Assembly: GCA_009676745.1 (NCBI GenBank)
Contig: CP046062.1
Coordinates: 1,597,501 to 1,661,500 of the forward strand
DNA from: Leuconostoc mesenteroides subsp. mesenteroides
Lineage (GTDB): Bacteria; Bacillota; Bacilli; Lactobacillales; Lactobacillaceae
DNA: 64,000 nt
Direction: 5' to 3'
Positions 53,663 to 62,934 of the stretch are shown piece after piece; the stretch's first letter is position 1; every line of letters begins with the position of its first letter. The position numbers and the translations under genes were made by a program. The notes under the pieces are model-generated. The model worked only from the letters and a program-made list of their open reading frames with translations, was not told the origin of the DNA and did not search any database.

Positions 53663-54431
53663 CTTCGTCAAATGCCTCAATTTCTACATAAATTTCTTGT
53701 TGTTGGTACTCTTGATGTAACTTTAACTTTTTATCTTTGGCCATTTCTAATAACGCTAAAAAAGTGACTACTAAATGCTCTCGCTCATAAATATCATCAA
53801 AAAAAGAAACAAATGGAATCATATCACCCGCTTGATACTGTAAGACATGTTTATTGATGTTGTTAACTGCTTCCTCTAGAGAATATGTTTCTGCAGTAAC
53901 GTGCCTTCTGGTAGGGGTTTCCTGTTTTTTTCGCCGTAATAGTTGAGCAAATGCTGTTTGTAAATCTCCTAAGGATAAACCAGGAGTTAAAGCTATTGGG
54001 TGTTCCAAATGGTCAGGTGCCTTCATTTGAGCACGTGAAAAAGATTGTTGTTTTAATTGTTCCCGTTCACGCAAAGATTCACTTGCTACTTGAAATTGTT
54101 TGTAGGTCAATAATTGTAACATCAGCTCTTCACGTGGATCAGCATACTCTTCATCTACAGCATAATCTTCTGGTTCTTCTTCTGGTAACAAATCAGCTGA
54201 TTTTATCTTAACTAAAGTAGCAGCCATCACCAAATATTCACTTGCTACATCAAGTTGCATTGCCTGCTGTGCATGAATAAAATCTAAATATTGAGATGTA
54301 ATATCAGCAATTTGCAAATCAAAAATATTCATCTCGGATTTCTTAATTAAGTGTAATAGCAGATCAATTGGTCCTTCAAAATCACTTAATTTAATTGTTA
54401 GACCGTTTTTCGCGATGTTGATTTTCTCCAT
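53655..54431 (-). CDS. scpA: segregation and condensation protein A
   Basis: Kleisin subunit of the SMC-ScpAB condensin, 258 residues. The N-terminal Smc-neck-binding part has FEGPIDLLLHLIKKSEMNIF (near 20) and YLVMAATLVKIKSADLLPEEE. The C-terminal winged helix has VVTFLALLEMAKDKKLKLHQ. The gene overlaps the ribT-like gene upstream and scpB downstream, so translation is coupled; no separate ribosome site is evident. Confidence 0.96.
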   Translation of the reverse strand: MEKINIAKNGLTIKLSDFEGPIDLLLHLIKKSEMNIFDLQIADITSQYLDFIHAQQAMQLDVASEYLVMAATLVKIKSADLLPEEEPEDYAVDEEYADPREELMLQLLTYKQFQVASESLREREQLKQQSFSRAQMKAPDHLEHPIALTPGLSLGDLQTAFAQLLRRKKQETPTRRHVTAETYSLEEAVNNINKHVLQYQAGDMIPFVSFFDDIYEREHLVVTFLALLEMAKDKKLKLHQEYQQQEIYVEIEAFDEDE

Positions 54432-54781
54432 TTGTTAATTAACTTTTGATTATCCAAGGTACCCATTAGGAAAGCTTCAAGATGCTGCTCTTGATAATCA
54501 GAAAGCATATCAAAATAGTTTCTGACACTACGTGACTCTGGTGTTAGGGCAACATGGCGGATTATGGCGATGTTATTACTATAATCTTCAACACCTAAAA
54601 CACCAAGGACTTGTCCTTGGGACTCTTTTTGCCAAATATATAACGATCTCGCTTTATTATCATGATACCATGCTATTTCCGCATTTAAATGAGATATTTC
54701 ACGTAGCCCTGGCAGCAACGATAAAATACCCATAACGGTTTTTTCATCTGATTGTCTTGATTGTGTCAACATAATTTTCAC
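54398..54781 (-). CDS. ribT: RibT-like GNAT-fold protein
   Basis: Protein of 127 residues resembling RibT, a GNAT-type acetyltransferase-like protein of unknown activity. In lactic acid bacteria it recurs between xerD and scpA. SLYIWQKESQGQVLGVLGVED and IIRHVALTPESRSVRNYFDML mark the central GNAT strands, but a clear acetyl-CoA loop is not obvious. It overlaps xerD upstream by 4 bp and scpA downstream by 34 bp. No riboflavin genes are adjacent, despite the family name. Confidence 0.75.
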   Translation of the reverse strand: MKIMLTQSRQSDEKTVMGILSLLPGLREISHLNAEIAWYHDNKARSLYIWQKESQGQVLGVLGVEDYSNNIAIIRHVALTPESRSVRNYFDMLSDYQEQHLEAFLMGTLDNQKLINKWRKSTSRKTV

Positions 54782-55671
54782 GCTCTGGGGTGGTATTCAT
54801 CATACACTTCACTAAGTCTTTTTTTCGAAATATGGGTATAGATTTGTGTTGTTGAGATATCCGCATGCCCCAATAATTCCTGAACTATACGCAAGTCAGC
54901 ACCGTTCTCTAAGATATGAGTAGCGAAAGAATGCCGAAGCGTATGAGGAGAAACATCTTTAGTTATTCCAGCAGTTATGACTAACTTTTTTATAATCTTC
55001 CATATTCCCTGTCGTGAGATTTGATTTCCACGATCATTTAAAAAAACATACGGGGATTCATTGCCTTTAAGTAAAACAATGCGACTTTCATTAAAATATC
55101 GGGTCAGCCAATCGATTGCAATTTCACCAATTGGAATAATACGTTCTTTATCACCCTTTCCGAGCGTTTGAATCAATCCCAATTGTAAATGGAGGTCACT
55201 CATTTTTAGATTAACCAATTCACTGACACGCAATCCAGTGGCGTACATCACTTCTAACAATGTTCTATTTCGAAGACCAAGTGGTGTATCTTCTATCGGC
55301 GCTTGTAATAAACGATCAATTTCCTCTATACTCAAGACTGCGGGTAAGTGCTCTGCTTTTTTTGGTGGGCGAACATCATTCATCGGATTATGAGCAATAA
55401 TTTTTTCTCGCACTAAATAACCAAAAAAGTTACGCAATGTCGTAACCATTCTAATCACTGAACTATTGGATTTGCCTAAATTTCTGAGTCGATTTAACCA
55501 GGACAAAATAATAATATGATCGACCTGCTTAAGTGTCAGTTTCTCGCTTTTTAGATATTCACCAAACTGTACCAAATCTTGGTGATAACTCTTAATCGTA
55601 TTTTCAGATAAACCACGTTCAATTCGAATGTAGTGTAGATAATCCACTACCGCATTGTCAATTTCTTGCAT
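54778..55671 (-). CDS. xerD: tyrosine recombinase XerD
   Basis: Site-specific recombinase resolving chromosome dimers, 297 residues. The N-terminal SAM-like domain (YLHYIRIERGLSENTIKSYHQ) precedes the catalytic domain, with Arg in YATGLRVSELVNLK (near 150), Lys in LGKGDKER, HTLRHSFATHILENGADLR (His, Arg) and the late LGHADISTTQIYTH, which carries His and the nucleophilic Tyr. It overlaps cvfB upstream by 1 bp. Housekeeping rather than phage-borne, judged by context. Confidence 0.93.
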   Translation of the reverse strand: MQEIDNAVVDYLHYIRIERGLSENTIKSYHQDLVQFGEYLKSEKLTLKQVDHIIILSWLNRLRNLGKSNSSVIRMVTTLRNFFGYLVREKIIAHNPMNDVRPPKKAEHLPAVLSIEEIDRLLQAPIEDTPLGLRNRTLLEVMYATGLRVSELVNLKMSDLHLQLGLIQTLGKGDKERIIPIGEIAIDWLTRYFNESRIVLLKGNESPYVFLNDRGNQISRQGIWKIIKKLVITAGITKDVSPHTLRHSFATHILENGADLRIVQELLGHADISTTQIYTHISKKRLSEVYDEYHPRA

Positions 55672-56534
55672 TATTTCTCAACTAATTTTATACCATCGTC
55701 AATTTGTTCAATGAGTCTATCCTTGTATAAATGGCCTAAGGCTCGTTTGAACTGACTTTTACTAAAGCCGAATTGACGCTTAATAGCTTCTGGATTACTT
55801 TTATCATTAAATGGTAGAAAATGATCCGCCCGTCTTTGCAATTGCAATAATAAGAACTGTGCATCCTCATCCATTGTCTTATAAGCCAAAGGTTTCAGTG
55901 AAAGATTTAATGTACCATCATCACGGACACCAATAACACGCGCATCAACAACTTGTCCTAAACGCGGTTCATCATCACGTTGCGAAGGATGAATAAATCC
56001 GAGATAATATTCGTCAGTAATAACCAAAGTACCTGCCATTTTGTTACGATAAACTGTGGCTTTAACCGTAGTCGACTTCATACTTTCGGGCGCACGACGC
56101 GACACAGCACTAATAATATGCTGTTGTGCTATTTCACCCCACAAACGGCCCTTATGATCCTCTTTAATAGCAATCATTAACTTGTCACCTTTTTGTGGCC
56201 AAAGTGTTGAAATTGTTGGTAGGTCGTCAAGAGAAACAACAATATCTTTATTGGGTAAACCAATTGAAACGAAGACGCCCAAATCATGTCGATTAGCTAC
56301 AACCGTTCCCCAGCCGTATACTGATTTCTGTGCAGCAGGTGTTTTCTTGGTAATTTGTAATTTGTGTCCTTCATTTTCATATGCAAAACCAGTCACAAAT
56401 CCACCGACTTTGAGTGGCTTCTCAAGTTCTACCTTATCAATTTCATACGTAAAGCCATCAACTTGTGCAAAGAAATATTTGTCATTTTCATCAGTAACGT
56501 TTGCTTTAATTATTGTGCCAACTTTTGGATTCAT
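55671..56534 (-). CDS. cvfB: S1-domain RNA-binding protein CvfB family
   Basis: RNA-binding regulator of 287 residues with tandem S1-like domains (VGTIIKANVTDENDKYFFAQ at the start, YGWGTVVANRHDLGVFVSIG, RLGQVVDARVIGVRDDGTLNLSL). A C-terminal winged helix follows (KRQFGFSKSQFKRALGHLYK, then DRLIEQ). The Staphylococcus homologue affects virulence gene expression. AAGGA lies before the ATG at 56534; an 11-codon extension is not supported. Confidence 0.92.
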   Translation of the reverse strand: MNPKVGTIIKANVTDENDKYFFAQVDGFTYEIDKVELEKPLKVGGFVTGFAYENEGHKLQITKKTPAAQKSVYGWGTVVANRHDLGVFVSIGLPNKDIVVSLDDLPTISTLWPQKGDKLMIAIKEDHKGRLWGEIAQQHIISAVSRRAPESMKSTTVKATVYRNKMAGTLVITDEYYLGFIHPSQRDDEPRLGQVVDARVIGVRDDGTLNLSLKPLAYKTMDEDAQFLLLQLQRRADHFLPFNDKSNPEAIKRQFGFSKSQFKRALGHLYKDRLIEQIDDGIKLVEK

Positions 56535-56622
56535 ATTGTTTTCCTTAACGTACGCAACATCACGCACTTTTTATAATACTTATAGTCTACCATGTGTAGT
56601 TTACATAATCTATAACGAGCAC

Positions 56623-57069
56623 TTAAGCTTTCAACAGATTTTTCACTTGATTAGCAACAAATTTGCCATCTGCTTTTCCCTTGACTTGAGGTGTGATAAT
56701 CCCCATCACTTTACCCATATCTTTGGGAGATGTAGCACCCGTCTTTTCGATTGCGTCCTTCACGAGTTCAATGATTTCTTCGTCACTCAATGGCTCTGGT
56801 AAATACTTTGCTAAAACAGCTAGCTCTGCGTGAATACCAGCAGCTAAATCTTCTCGATTCCCTTTCTCGAATTCAGCCAACGAATCTTGACGCTGTTTAA
56901 CTTCACGTGAAAGTACTGTTAATTCTTCTTCCTCTGTTAAATCATGGCCTAAATTAATCTGTTCGTTCATAACCGTTGATTTAACCATACGAATCACCGA
57001 TAAAACATCCTTATTCTTGTCTTTCATAGCCTGCTTCATATCAATATTTAACTCTTCTAATAAACTCAT
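56623..57069 (-). CDS. GatB/YqeY domain protein
   Basis: Protein of 148 residues, the YqeY family, with SLLEELNIDMKQAMKDKNKDV, then LSVIRMVKSTVMNEQI. The C-terminal part, SPKDMGKVMGIITPQVKGKA, resembles the tail domain of GatB. It may act on tRNA or its amidation; the function is not established. AAAGG precedes the ATG at 57069. It follows rpsU, a conserved pairing in Firmicutes. Confidence 0.93.
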   Translation of the reverse strand: MSLLEELNIDMKQAMKDKNKDVLSVIRMVKSTVMNEQINLGHDLTEEEELTVLSREVKQRQDSLAEFEKGNREDLAAGIHAELAVLAKYLPEPLSDEEIIELVKDAIEKTGATSPKDMGKVMGIITPQVKGKADGKFVANQVKNLLKA

Positions 57070-57117
57070 GTGTATCAACCTTTCAAAATTCAATCTACTG
57101 TTATTCTACCATAAAAG

Positions 57118-57142
57118 AAAAACGCCACCTAAGTGACGTTTT
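57118..57142 (-). terminator. terminator after rpsU
   Basis: Minus-strand AAAACGTCA / GGTGGCGTTTTT with one or two G-U pairs and a T-run, 10 bp after the rpsU stop. Confidence 0.75.
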
Positions 57143-57151
57143 AGAATCGAA

Positions 57152-57337
57152 TTAACGACCCTTCTTCTTGTTACGCTTTTGAGCTGCTTCAGACTTCAAT
57201 TTACGAGCAACTGAAGGCTTAACATAGTATTCGCGCTTACGGTATTCTTGGAGAGTACCGTCTTTTGAAACACCACGCTTGAAGCGACGCAATGCATCAT
57301 CCAAAGATTCGTTCTTACGTACGATGACCTTTGCCAT
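57152..57337 (-). CDS. rpsU: 30S ribosomal protein S21
   Basis: Basic ribosomal protein of 61 residues: [20 protein letters not shown], then [20 protein letters not shown]. The ribosome site AAGGAGGG is very strong. It is separated from dnaG-rpoD, unlike in enterobacteria. Confidence 0.98.
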   Translation of the reverse strand: MAKVIVRKNESLDDALRRFKRGVSKDGTLQEYRKREYYVKPSVARKLKSEAAQKRNKKKGR

Positions 57338-57464
57338 GTGATAACCCTCCTTTCTCGCATTTTATTTCGTTAAACGACATGCAGTAAATACTTATCTATT
57401 ATGACAGACTTCCGCGTAATCGTCAATACTATAAACACTTTACTCATGCATTTTATAGCAATAA

Positions 57465-58733
57465 TTAGTAATCAAGCTTGGATGTATGCTTTGTATCCGT
57501 CATACGATAATAAACTAGCAAACTAATAAGTACAACTACTGTGACATAGACGAAAAAAAGATTTTCGTGATTTATTTTTTTCAAGTACAAGGCAACATAT
57601 TCGACTGTGCCACCAAAAATGGCAACCGTCAAACCGTAAGGTAACCCAACACCTAAAGCCCGAATTTCAGTTGGAAACATTTCAGCTTTAACAATCGCAT
57701 TAATTGAGGTATAACCTGTAACGATGATTAATCCAGCCAACATGAGAAAGAAAGCCCCAATCCCCGTTTTCACATGTTGTAAAGTGAGAAATATTGGAAT
57801 TGTAAATATCGTCCCCATAACTCCGAACCAAAACAATAAGGGTTTGCGACCTATTTTATCTGATAATGCACCAGCAATAGGTTGTAAAACCATAAAAATA
57901 AATAATGCTGCAAAGTTAATCAACGTAACTTCTTGTGTTGGTAACCCAACAGAATTAATCATAAACTTTTGCAAATACGTCGTATAAGTGTAGAAAGCGA
58001 TTGTCCCACCGAGTGTTAATCCAACTACCGTCATGACGGATTTTGGATACTTTAACAAAAGTCGTAGACTACCATTATTGTTTTTCTTTTGTAACTTAAA
58101 TTGGTCAGATTCTTCCATGCTCAAACGGAGGAACAATACTACAATAGCTCCCAGAGAACCAATAACAAATGGAATACGCCAACCCCAGTCAATCAACATA
58201 TCTTCTGATAGCATCGACTGTAAAATTATTTGAACACCTAGGGCAATGAGCTGACCACTAATTAATGTCACATATTGAAATGAGGCATAAAAGCCACGGT
58301 GCCCACGGCTGGCCATTTCGGAAAGGTAGGTTGCTGAAGTACCATATTCTCCACCCAACGATAATCCTTGTAATAGCCTTGCTAGCACCAAAATGATTGG
58401 CGCAGCAATGCCTATTACATGGTAGCCAGGTGTTATCGCAATGACAAGCGATCCTGCAGCCATAATCAATACTGATAAGGTTAATGCTGCTCGGCGACCA
58501 TGTTGATCTGCATATTTACCTAACACTAGACTTCCCAGAGGTCTCATCAAAAATCCGATTGCGAAAATTCCTGCCGTACTTAATAGTGCAGCCGTTTTGT
58601 CATGGCTAGGAAAAAATGATGGGGCAAAATAGATAGAGAACGATGCGTAAACATACCAATCAAACCACTCAATTAAATTACCTAAGGATCCTTTTAAAAT
58701 ATTGCTAACAATCTTCTTTTCTGTACGTTGCAT
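57465..58733 (-). CDS. MFS transporter, metabolite:H+ symporter (MHS) family
   Basis: Twelve-helix permease of 422 residues. The N-terminus GNLIEWFDWYVYASFSIYFAP and FLMRPLGSLVLGKYADQHGRR (the loop 2-3 motif), then LARLLQGLSLGGEYGTSATYL, are typical of the MHS family, whose members carry alpha-ketoglutarate, proline/betaine, citrate or shikimate. The substrate is not determinable. GAGGTGAG precedes the ATG. It is divergent from the PucR-type regulator, which may control it. Confidence 0.92.
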   Translation of the reverse strand: MQRTEKKIVSNILKGSLGNLIEWFDWYVYASFSIYFAPSFFPSHDKTAALLSTAGIFAIGFLMRPLGSLVLGKYADQHGRRAALTLSVLIMAAGSLVIAITPGYHVIGIAAPIILVLARLLQGLSLGGEYGTSATYLSEMASRGHRGFYASFQYVTLISGQLIALGVQIILQSMLSEDMLIDWGWRIPFVIGSLGAIVVLFLRLSMEESDQFKLQKKNNNGSLRLLLKYPKSVMTVVGLTLGGTIAFYTYTTYLQKFMINSVGLPTQEVTLINFAALFIFMVLQPIAGALSDKIGRKPLLFWFGVMGTIFTIPIFLTLQHVKTGIGAFFLMLAGLIIVTGYTSINAIVKAEMFPTEIRALGVGLPYGLTVAIFGGTVEYVALYLKKINHENLFFVYVTVVVLISLLVYYRMTDTKHTSKLDY

Positions 58734-58817
58734 ACACTCACCTCATAATGTTTCCTTTACTGTAACGAACCCCCAAAAAATAATCATCGTCATATTGCAC
58801 AACTTTTTAATTTTTAT

Positions 58818-58846
58818 TTGTACATAATAATTAAAAATGGCATAAT
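58818..58846 (+). promoter_or_regulatory. promoter of the pucR-like gene
   Basis: TTGTAC (58818-58823), 17-bp spacer, CATAAT (58841-58846), 26 bp before the start codon. Confidence 0.65.
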
Positions 58847-58872
58847 AGTAACAAAATAATTGGAGATTAATT

Positions 58873-60420
58873 ATGAATGTTAAAGAGTTGTTATCTAATT
58901 CAGTACTAGCAGACTACCCAATTTTAGCAGGTGCCGAAGGACTCAATCGTGAGATCAACCAAGTGGGTATGATTGATGCACCAGATTTTGATGAATATAT
59001 TGCTCCAGGTCAATTATTACTCACTACCGGATTCTTGTTCAAGGAAGATTGGACATTACTACGAGACTTAATTATCGCACTAGATTATCATAATGCGGCT
59101 GGCTTGGGAATCAAAATGAATCGTCATCTATCACAATTACCTCGTGATATTATCATATTAGCTAACAAACGTCGCGTACCAATTCTCATGACCCCAACTG
59201 ATGAATTGATGCCACAAACAATTCAAAATATTACTGATATCATTCTGAACACACATACAGGTGAATTGCATCAAATTGTTAATATTAATCATCAGTTGTC
59301 AACGATGCAAACTAATAATACTTACCAGCATCTATTAAATCTTAGCGCGGAAATTTTAGGAGCACCATTAACCTTACTGGACTCACATTTTCGCGCCCTA
59401 TATGCTAGCACTGATTTACTGCCACAACGTGATTTTTTCACCAAATTTTTACGAGAAGAATCTGAGATTGATTATTTAAATTTAACTCAAAAAGTTCACG
59501 TTACTTTCAATAATACAATTTTTGAGATTTCTCCAATTTTTTCTGCTCTAAACGAAAACAAAGCCTTTGTAGCAATTATGAGTCCAAATAAGACATTATC
59601 AGATTTTGAAATTTTAAAACGCGAACAAGTAATCACTGCATTAGGATTCTCGAATTCGAGAACTGATTTGTTAAATGAAACTGAGTTTCGGAACCATTCA
59701 GGATTCTTTTTGAACATTATGCAACACGGACTAAGCGATGATGCAATTGACAATTATCTAAAAAACGCAAATATTGACTCTAAAAATCCCTATCGCGTAG
59801 CGGTTATTGATTTTACAGTTAAAAAAGCAGTCATTGAAACGCATCAATTTGAAATATTACAAGCACTGACACGCTGGTTCGTTAACGAATCAAATTGGTC
59901 TGTACTCCTTTTTTCTTACAAACAACAACTGATTTTGTTAGTTGATAATAAAATTGACACACGCACATTTCTCGAAGAATTATACGATTTTCTAACATCG
60001 CAATCCAAATTAGCACATAATTTTACTATTGGCTTTTCCCGAGTTGCTGAACCTATCCGTGCATTAGCAGAGCTTCATGAACAGGCAAACCACGCACTTC
60101 AATTAACATCAGTAGCACATCCGATTATGCAGTTTAGACCTAAAAGTGCACAAGAAATGTTAAATTTGTTACCCAAGCAAGAGAGTGATGCTTTCGTGGA
60201 TAGGATACTGGGCCCAATTTCAGATAACCCTATTCTCCTCAAAACTTTGAAAACCTATATGTTTTTACACCAAAATGTGACAGCCGTGGCCTCTGATTTG
60301 TTTGTGCACAGAAACACCATTAATTATCGCTTAAAAAAGATATCTGAATTATTAGATGTTAACCTCGACATGCCCGATGTTTTAGTTGATATTCAATTAG
60401 CTTTTTTGTTACTTGATTAA
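58873..60420 (+). CDS. PucR family transcriptional regulator
   Basis: Regulator of 515 residues. The PucR N-terminal domain (about 1-125: VKELLSNSVLADYPILAGAE, DEYIAPGQLLLTTGFLF) is followed by a GAF/GGDEF-like middle part (about 150-410). The C-terminal PucR helix-turn-helix is FLHQNVTAVASDLFVHRNTI, then NYRLKKISELLDVNL (near 475). Family members sense purine catabolites, amino acids or sugar acids. It lies between a divergent MFS transporter and a co-directional amino-acid permease 100 bp downstream, so regulation of their substrate uptake is a fair inference. GGAG precedes the ATG. Confidence 0.92.
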   Translation: MNVKELLSNSVLADYPILAGAEGLNREINQVGMIDAPDFDEYIAPGQLLLTTGFLFKEDWTLLRDLIIALDYHNAAGLGIKMNRHLSQLPRDIIILANKRRVPILMTPTDELMPQTIQNITDIILNTHTGELHQIVNINHQLSTMQTNNTYQHLLNLSAEILGAPLTLLDSHFRALYASTDLLPQRDFFTKFLREESEIDYLNLTQKVHVTFNNTIFEISPIFSALNENKAFVAIMSPNKTLSDFEILKREQVITALGFSNSRTDLLNETEFRNHSGFFLNIMQHGLSDDAIDNYLKNANIDSKNPYRVAVIDFTVKKAVIETHQFEILQALTRWFVNESNWSVLLFSYKQQLILLVDNKIDTRTFLEELYDFLTSQSKLAHNFTIGFSRVAEPIRALAELHEQANHALQLTSVAHPIMQFRPKSAQEMLNLLPKQESDAFVDRILGPISDNPILLKTLKTYMFLHQNVTAVASDLFVHRNTINYRLKKISELLDVNLDMPDVLVDIQLAFLLLD

Positions 60421-60520
60421 GCACAATGCACAATAAATCATATTATCTTTGTTCACTTGTTAATGAGTAATTGATGATAAAGATGTTAGAATTGTTATCA
60501 ATCGAGGAGGCATGATATTT

Positions 60521-61927
60521 ATGAATCAACAAAAAAACACAACAATGAATGCCGATGGCACCATACGTGGTTTGAAAAAAAAGCATGTGCAAATGATTGC
60601 CATTGGAGGTACAATTGGTACCGGACTTTTCTTGGGAGCTGGAAACTCTATTGCTAAAACCGGGCCATCAATTTTGATTGTATACGCGGTGCTTGGTGCA
60701 TTTTTCTTTATGATGATGCGAGGAATTGGCGAAATGCTTTATGCAGATCCTTCCCAACATACATTTGTTTCTTTTATTAGTAAGTATGTTGGTGCTGGAG
60801 CAGGATATTTCGCTGGATGGTCCTATTGGATTGGACTACTTTTCGTAGCTATGGCAGAATTAACAGCCGTATCAACTTACGTTAAGTTTTGGTTCCCAAG
60901 TTGGAAGACGTGGATAATTCAAATTTTATTTTTGTTAGTTTTAACTATGATTAACTTAATTGCCGTCAGAGTATTTGGGGAAACAGAATACTGGTTTGCC
61001 ATGATTAAGATCATTGCTATTGTGGCAATGATTGTAACAGGTCTAGTATTAATTTTCACAGGATTCAAGGCGCCCGCAAGTGGAGGTCATACTGTCGCGT
61101 CATTTGGTAATGTATTCTCAAACTTTTCACTATTTCCAAATGGCGCTTCGATGTTCTTCGCAGCTTTTCCAATGGTATTTTTCGCTTTTCAAGGTATGGA
61201 ATTTATTGGTATCACAACAGCTGAAACGGAAAACCCACGTGAGGTTCTGCCAAAAGCCATTAATACAATTATTATCCGTATTTTGATTTTCTACTTAGGT
61301 GCTATGATTATTATTATGTCAATCATTAATTGGCATGTCATCGCTAAAACGCCTGAATCAAGTCCCTTCGTCATGGTATTCCAGTTGGCTGGATTCAAAG
61401 CGGCTGCTACGATAATTAACTTTGTCGTATTAACATCTGCTGCTTCAGCATTAAATTCCGCCATCTATTCCGCCGGTCGACATTTCTACCAATTAGCCGA
61501 GGAATCAAATTCACAATTTATGATTAATTTTCGTGAAATTTCATCAAATGGTGTTCCAGCTAAGGCAATTATATTCACAGCCATTTTAGTGTTACTATCA
61601 CCTGTAATTAATTCAATACCACAAATTACTAGTGCATTCGGTTTAATCACGTCAATTTCTTCAAACATGTACATTATCGTTTATGCAATGACAATGTATG
61701 CTCATCGTAAATTCCGTGAATCAACTAATTTCGTACCAGATGGTTTCCTGATGCCAGGATACAAGTGGACTAGTCCACTAACATTACTGTTCTTCGTCAG
61801 TATTTACGCCAGTTTGTTCTTTCAAGCTGACTCTCGAGTGGCTGCCATCGGGGCAATCCTTTTCACAATAGTATTCGGTTACTTTTCTCACCGAAAGTTT
61901 TCCACTAAAAATGCAGTAACCGTATAA
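60521..61927 (+). CDS. amino acid permease (APC superfamily)
   Basis: Twelve-helix permease of 468 residues of the AAT group. GLKKKHVQMIAIGGTIGTGL and FLGAGNSIAKTGPSI are the conserved first helix region, and a consensus EFIGITTAETENPREVLPKA lies in the middle. It resembles GABA, D-Ala/Ser/Gly or proline-type permeases; the substrate is not fixed. The ATG at 60521 lies 10 nt after AGGAGG. An earlier ATG at 60512 is too close to that site. It follows the PucR-like gene in the same direction. Confidence 0.92.
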   Translation: MNQQKNTTMNADGTIRGLKKKHVQMIAIGGTIGTGLFLGAGNSIAKTGPSILIVYAVLGAFFFMMMRGIGEMLYADPSQHTFVSFISKYVGAGAGYFAGWSYWIGLLFVAMAELTAVSTYVKFWFPSWKTWIIQILFLLVLTMINLIAVRVFGETEYWFAMIKIIAIVAMIVTGLVLIFTGFKAPASGGHTVASFGNVFSNFSLFPNGASMFFAAFPMVFFAFQGMEFIGITTAETENPREVLPKAINTIIIRILIFYLGAMIIIMSIINWHVIAKTPESSPFVMVFQLAGFKAAATIINFVVLTSAASALNSAIYSAGRHFYQLAEESNSQFMINFREISSNGVPAKAIIFTAILVLLSPVINSIPQITSAFGLITSISSNMYIIVYAMTMYAHRKFRESTNFVPDGFLMPGYKWTSPLTLLFFVSIYASLFFQADSRVAAIGAILFTIVFGYFSHRKFSTKNAVTV

Positions 61928-61931
61928 AAAT

Positions 61932-61967
61932 AAAAGATGAGACAACACGATGTTGTCTCATCTTTTT
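61932..61967. terminator. bidirectional terminator between the permease and the YitT gene
   Basis: AAAAGATGAGACAAC / GTTGTCTCATCTTTT with a short loop, shared by convergent genes. Confidence 0.92.
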
Positions 61968-61968
61968 A

Positions 61969-62841
61969 CTATAACTCTGGCTCGTAGAAACGTCCCACAG
62001 TATGTTCAATTTTCCAAGTGGAAGAGAAAGCTTGTTCATCAACCTCTTTGATTGCTTCTCGTAACTCAAATCTTTCCTGCTGCGTGATGACGGTTAGTAA
62101 CACCGAACGCTCTCTTCCAGTGTAACCACCACGCGCTTCATCGATAATAGTTACACCCCGCCTAAGCTTATTTTGAATACTATCCACCATTTCATCTGGT
62201 TTAGTAGTAATAATCATCACTTGCATTTGCTGCTGGCGTGTGTAGAAAACATCAATCATTCGTGAACTAATAATGACACCTACAATTGAATACAAAGCAT
62301 ACTTCCAACCATATGTTAGACCGGCACCAATCATAATCAAAGCATTGAAAGATAAATTGATCGGTCCCATTTTAAAACCATAATGCTTCTTAACTAAGAG
62401 TCCGATGACATCTAAACCACCTGTTCCGACACCATAACGTAGTGCAGTACCAACTGCCATACCATTAAGCGCACCACCAAACATAGCATTTATTAACGGA
62501 TCAGTCGTTAAAACACGCGTGGTATCAAAAACGGGTATCAACGCTGAACTAAGCAAAACTGCTAACGTTGTAAAGATGGCAAATCGCCATGACAGCTTCC
62601 ACCATGCAATGGCTAACATTGGTAAGTTAACCAAAGCTAGCGCCAAAGCAACGGGAACCCTATCGCCTGTTAGAGTTGAAACGAGCTGTGCAAATCCTGT
62701 GAATCCCGAGGAGTAAATATGTCCTGGATGCCAGAAATAATTCATGGCAAAAGCAACAATTGCACCGTAAAATACCGCACCACCAATACGACTAGCATAT
62801 TGGTTTTTCATAAAATTGTGAACTATTTTTTGCATAATCAA
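61969..62841 (-). CDS. YitT family membrane protein
   Basis: Protein of 290 residues with five to six hydrophobic segments in the YitT membrane domain (about 15-205; GHIYSSGFTGFAQLVSTLTGDR, TGGLDVIGLLVKKHYGFKMGP). A C-terminal DUF2179 domain follows (about 215-285: MQVMIITTKPDEMVDSIQNK, RSVLLTVITQQERFELREAI). Function unknown. The start is uncertain: TTG at 62841 or the ATG two codons in, both without a clear ribosome site. Confidence 0.9.
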   Translation of the reverse strand: MIMQKIVHNFMKNQYASRIGGAVFYGAIVAFAMNYFWHPGHIYSSGFTGFAQLVSTLTGDRVPVALALALVNLPMLAIAWWKLSWRFAIFTTLAVLLSSALIPVFDTTRVLTTDPLINAMFGGALNGMAVGTALRYGVGTGGLDVIGLLVKKHYGFKMGPINLSFNALIMIGAGLTYGWKYALYSIVGVIISSRMIDVFYTRQQQMQVMIITTKPDEMVDSIQNKLRRGVTIIDEARGGYTGRERSVLLTVITQQERFELREAIKEVDEQAFSSTWKIEHTVGRFYEPEL

Positions 62842-62934
62842 TATGCATGTTACACGAAAAAATCCAGTGTGTAACAGACATTTATCTCCAAGTTTTATCT
62901 AAACTAATAATAACACGAATTTGTATGATGACAA

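Noticed and set aside
54778..55671. Integrase of a mobile element
   Set aside because: The tyrosine recombinase is embedded in the conserved cvfB-xerD-ribT-scpAB-rluB block, so it is the housekeeping XerD. No attachment sites or phage genes are nearby.
56182..56802. 206-codon plus-strand open frame
   Set aside because: It is antisense to cvfB and yqeY, has no ribosome site and no recognisable motif.
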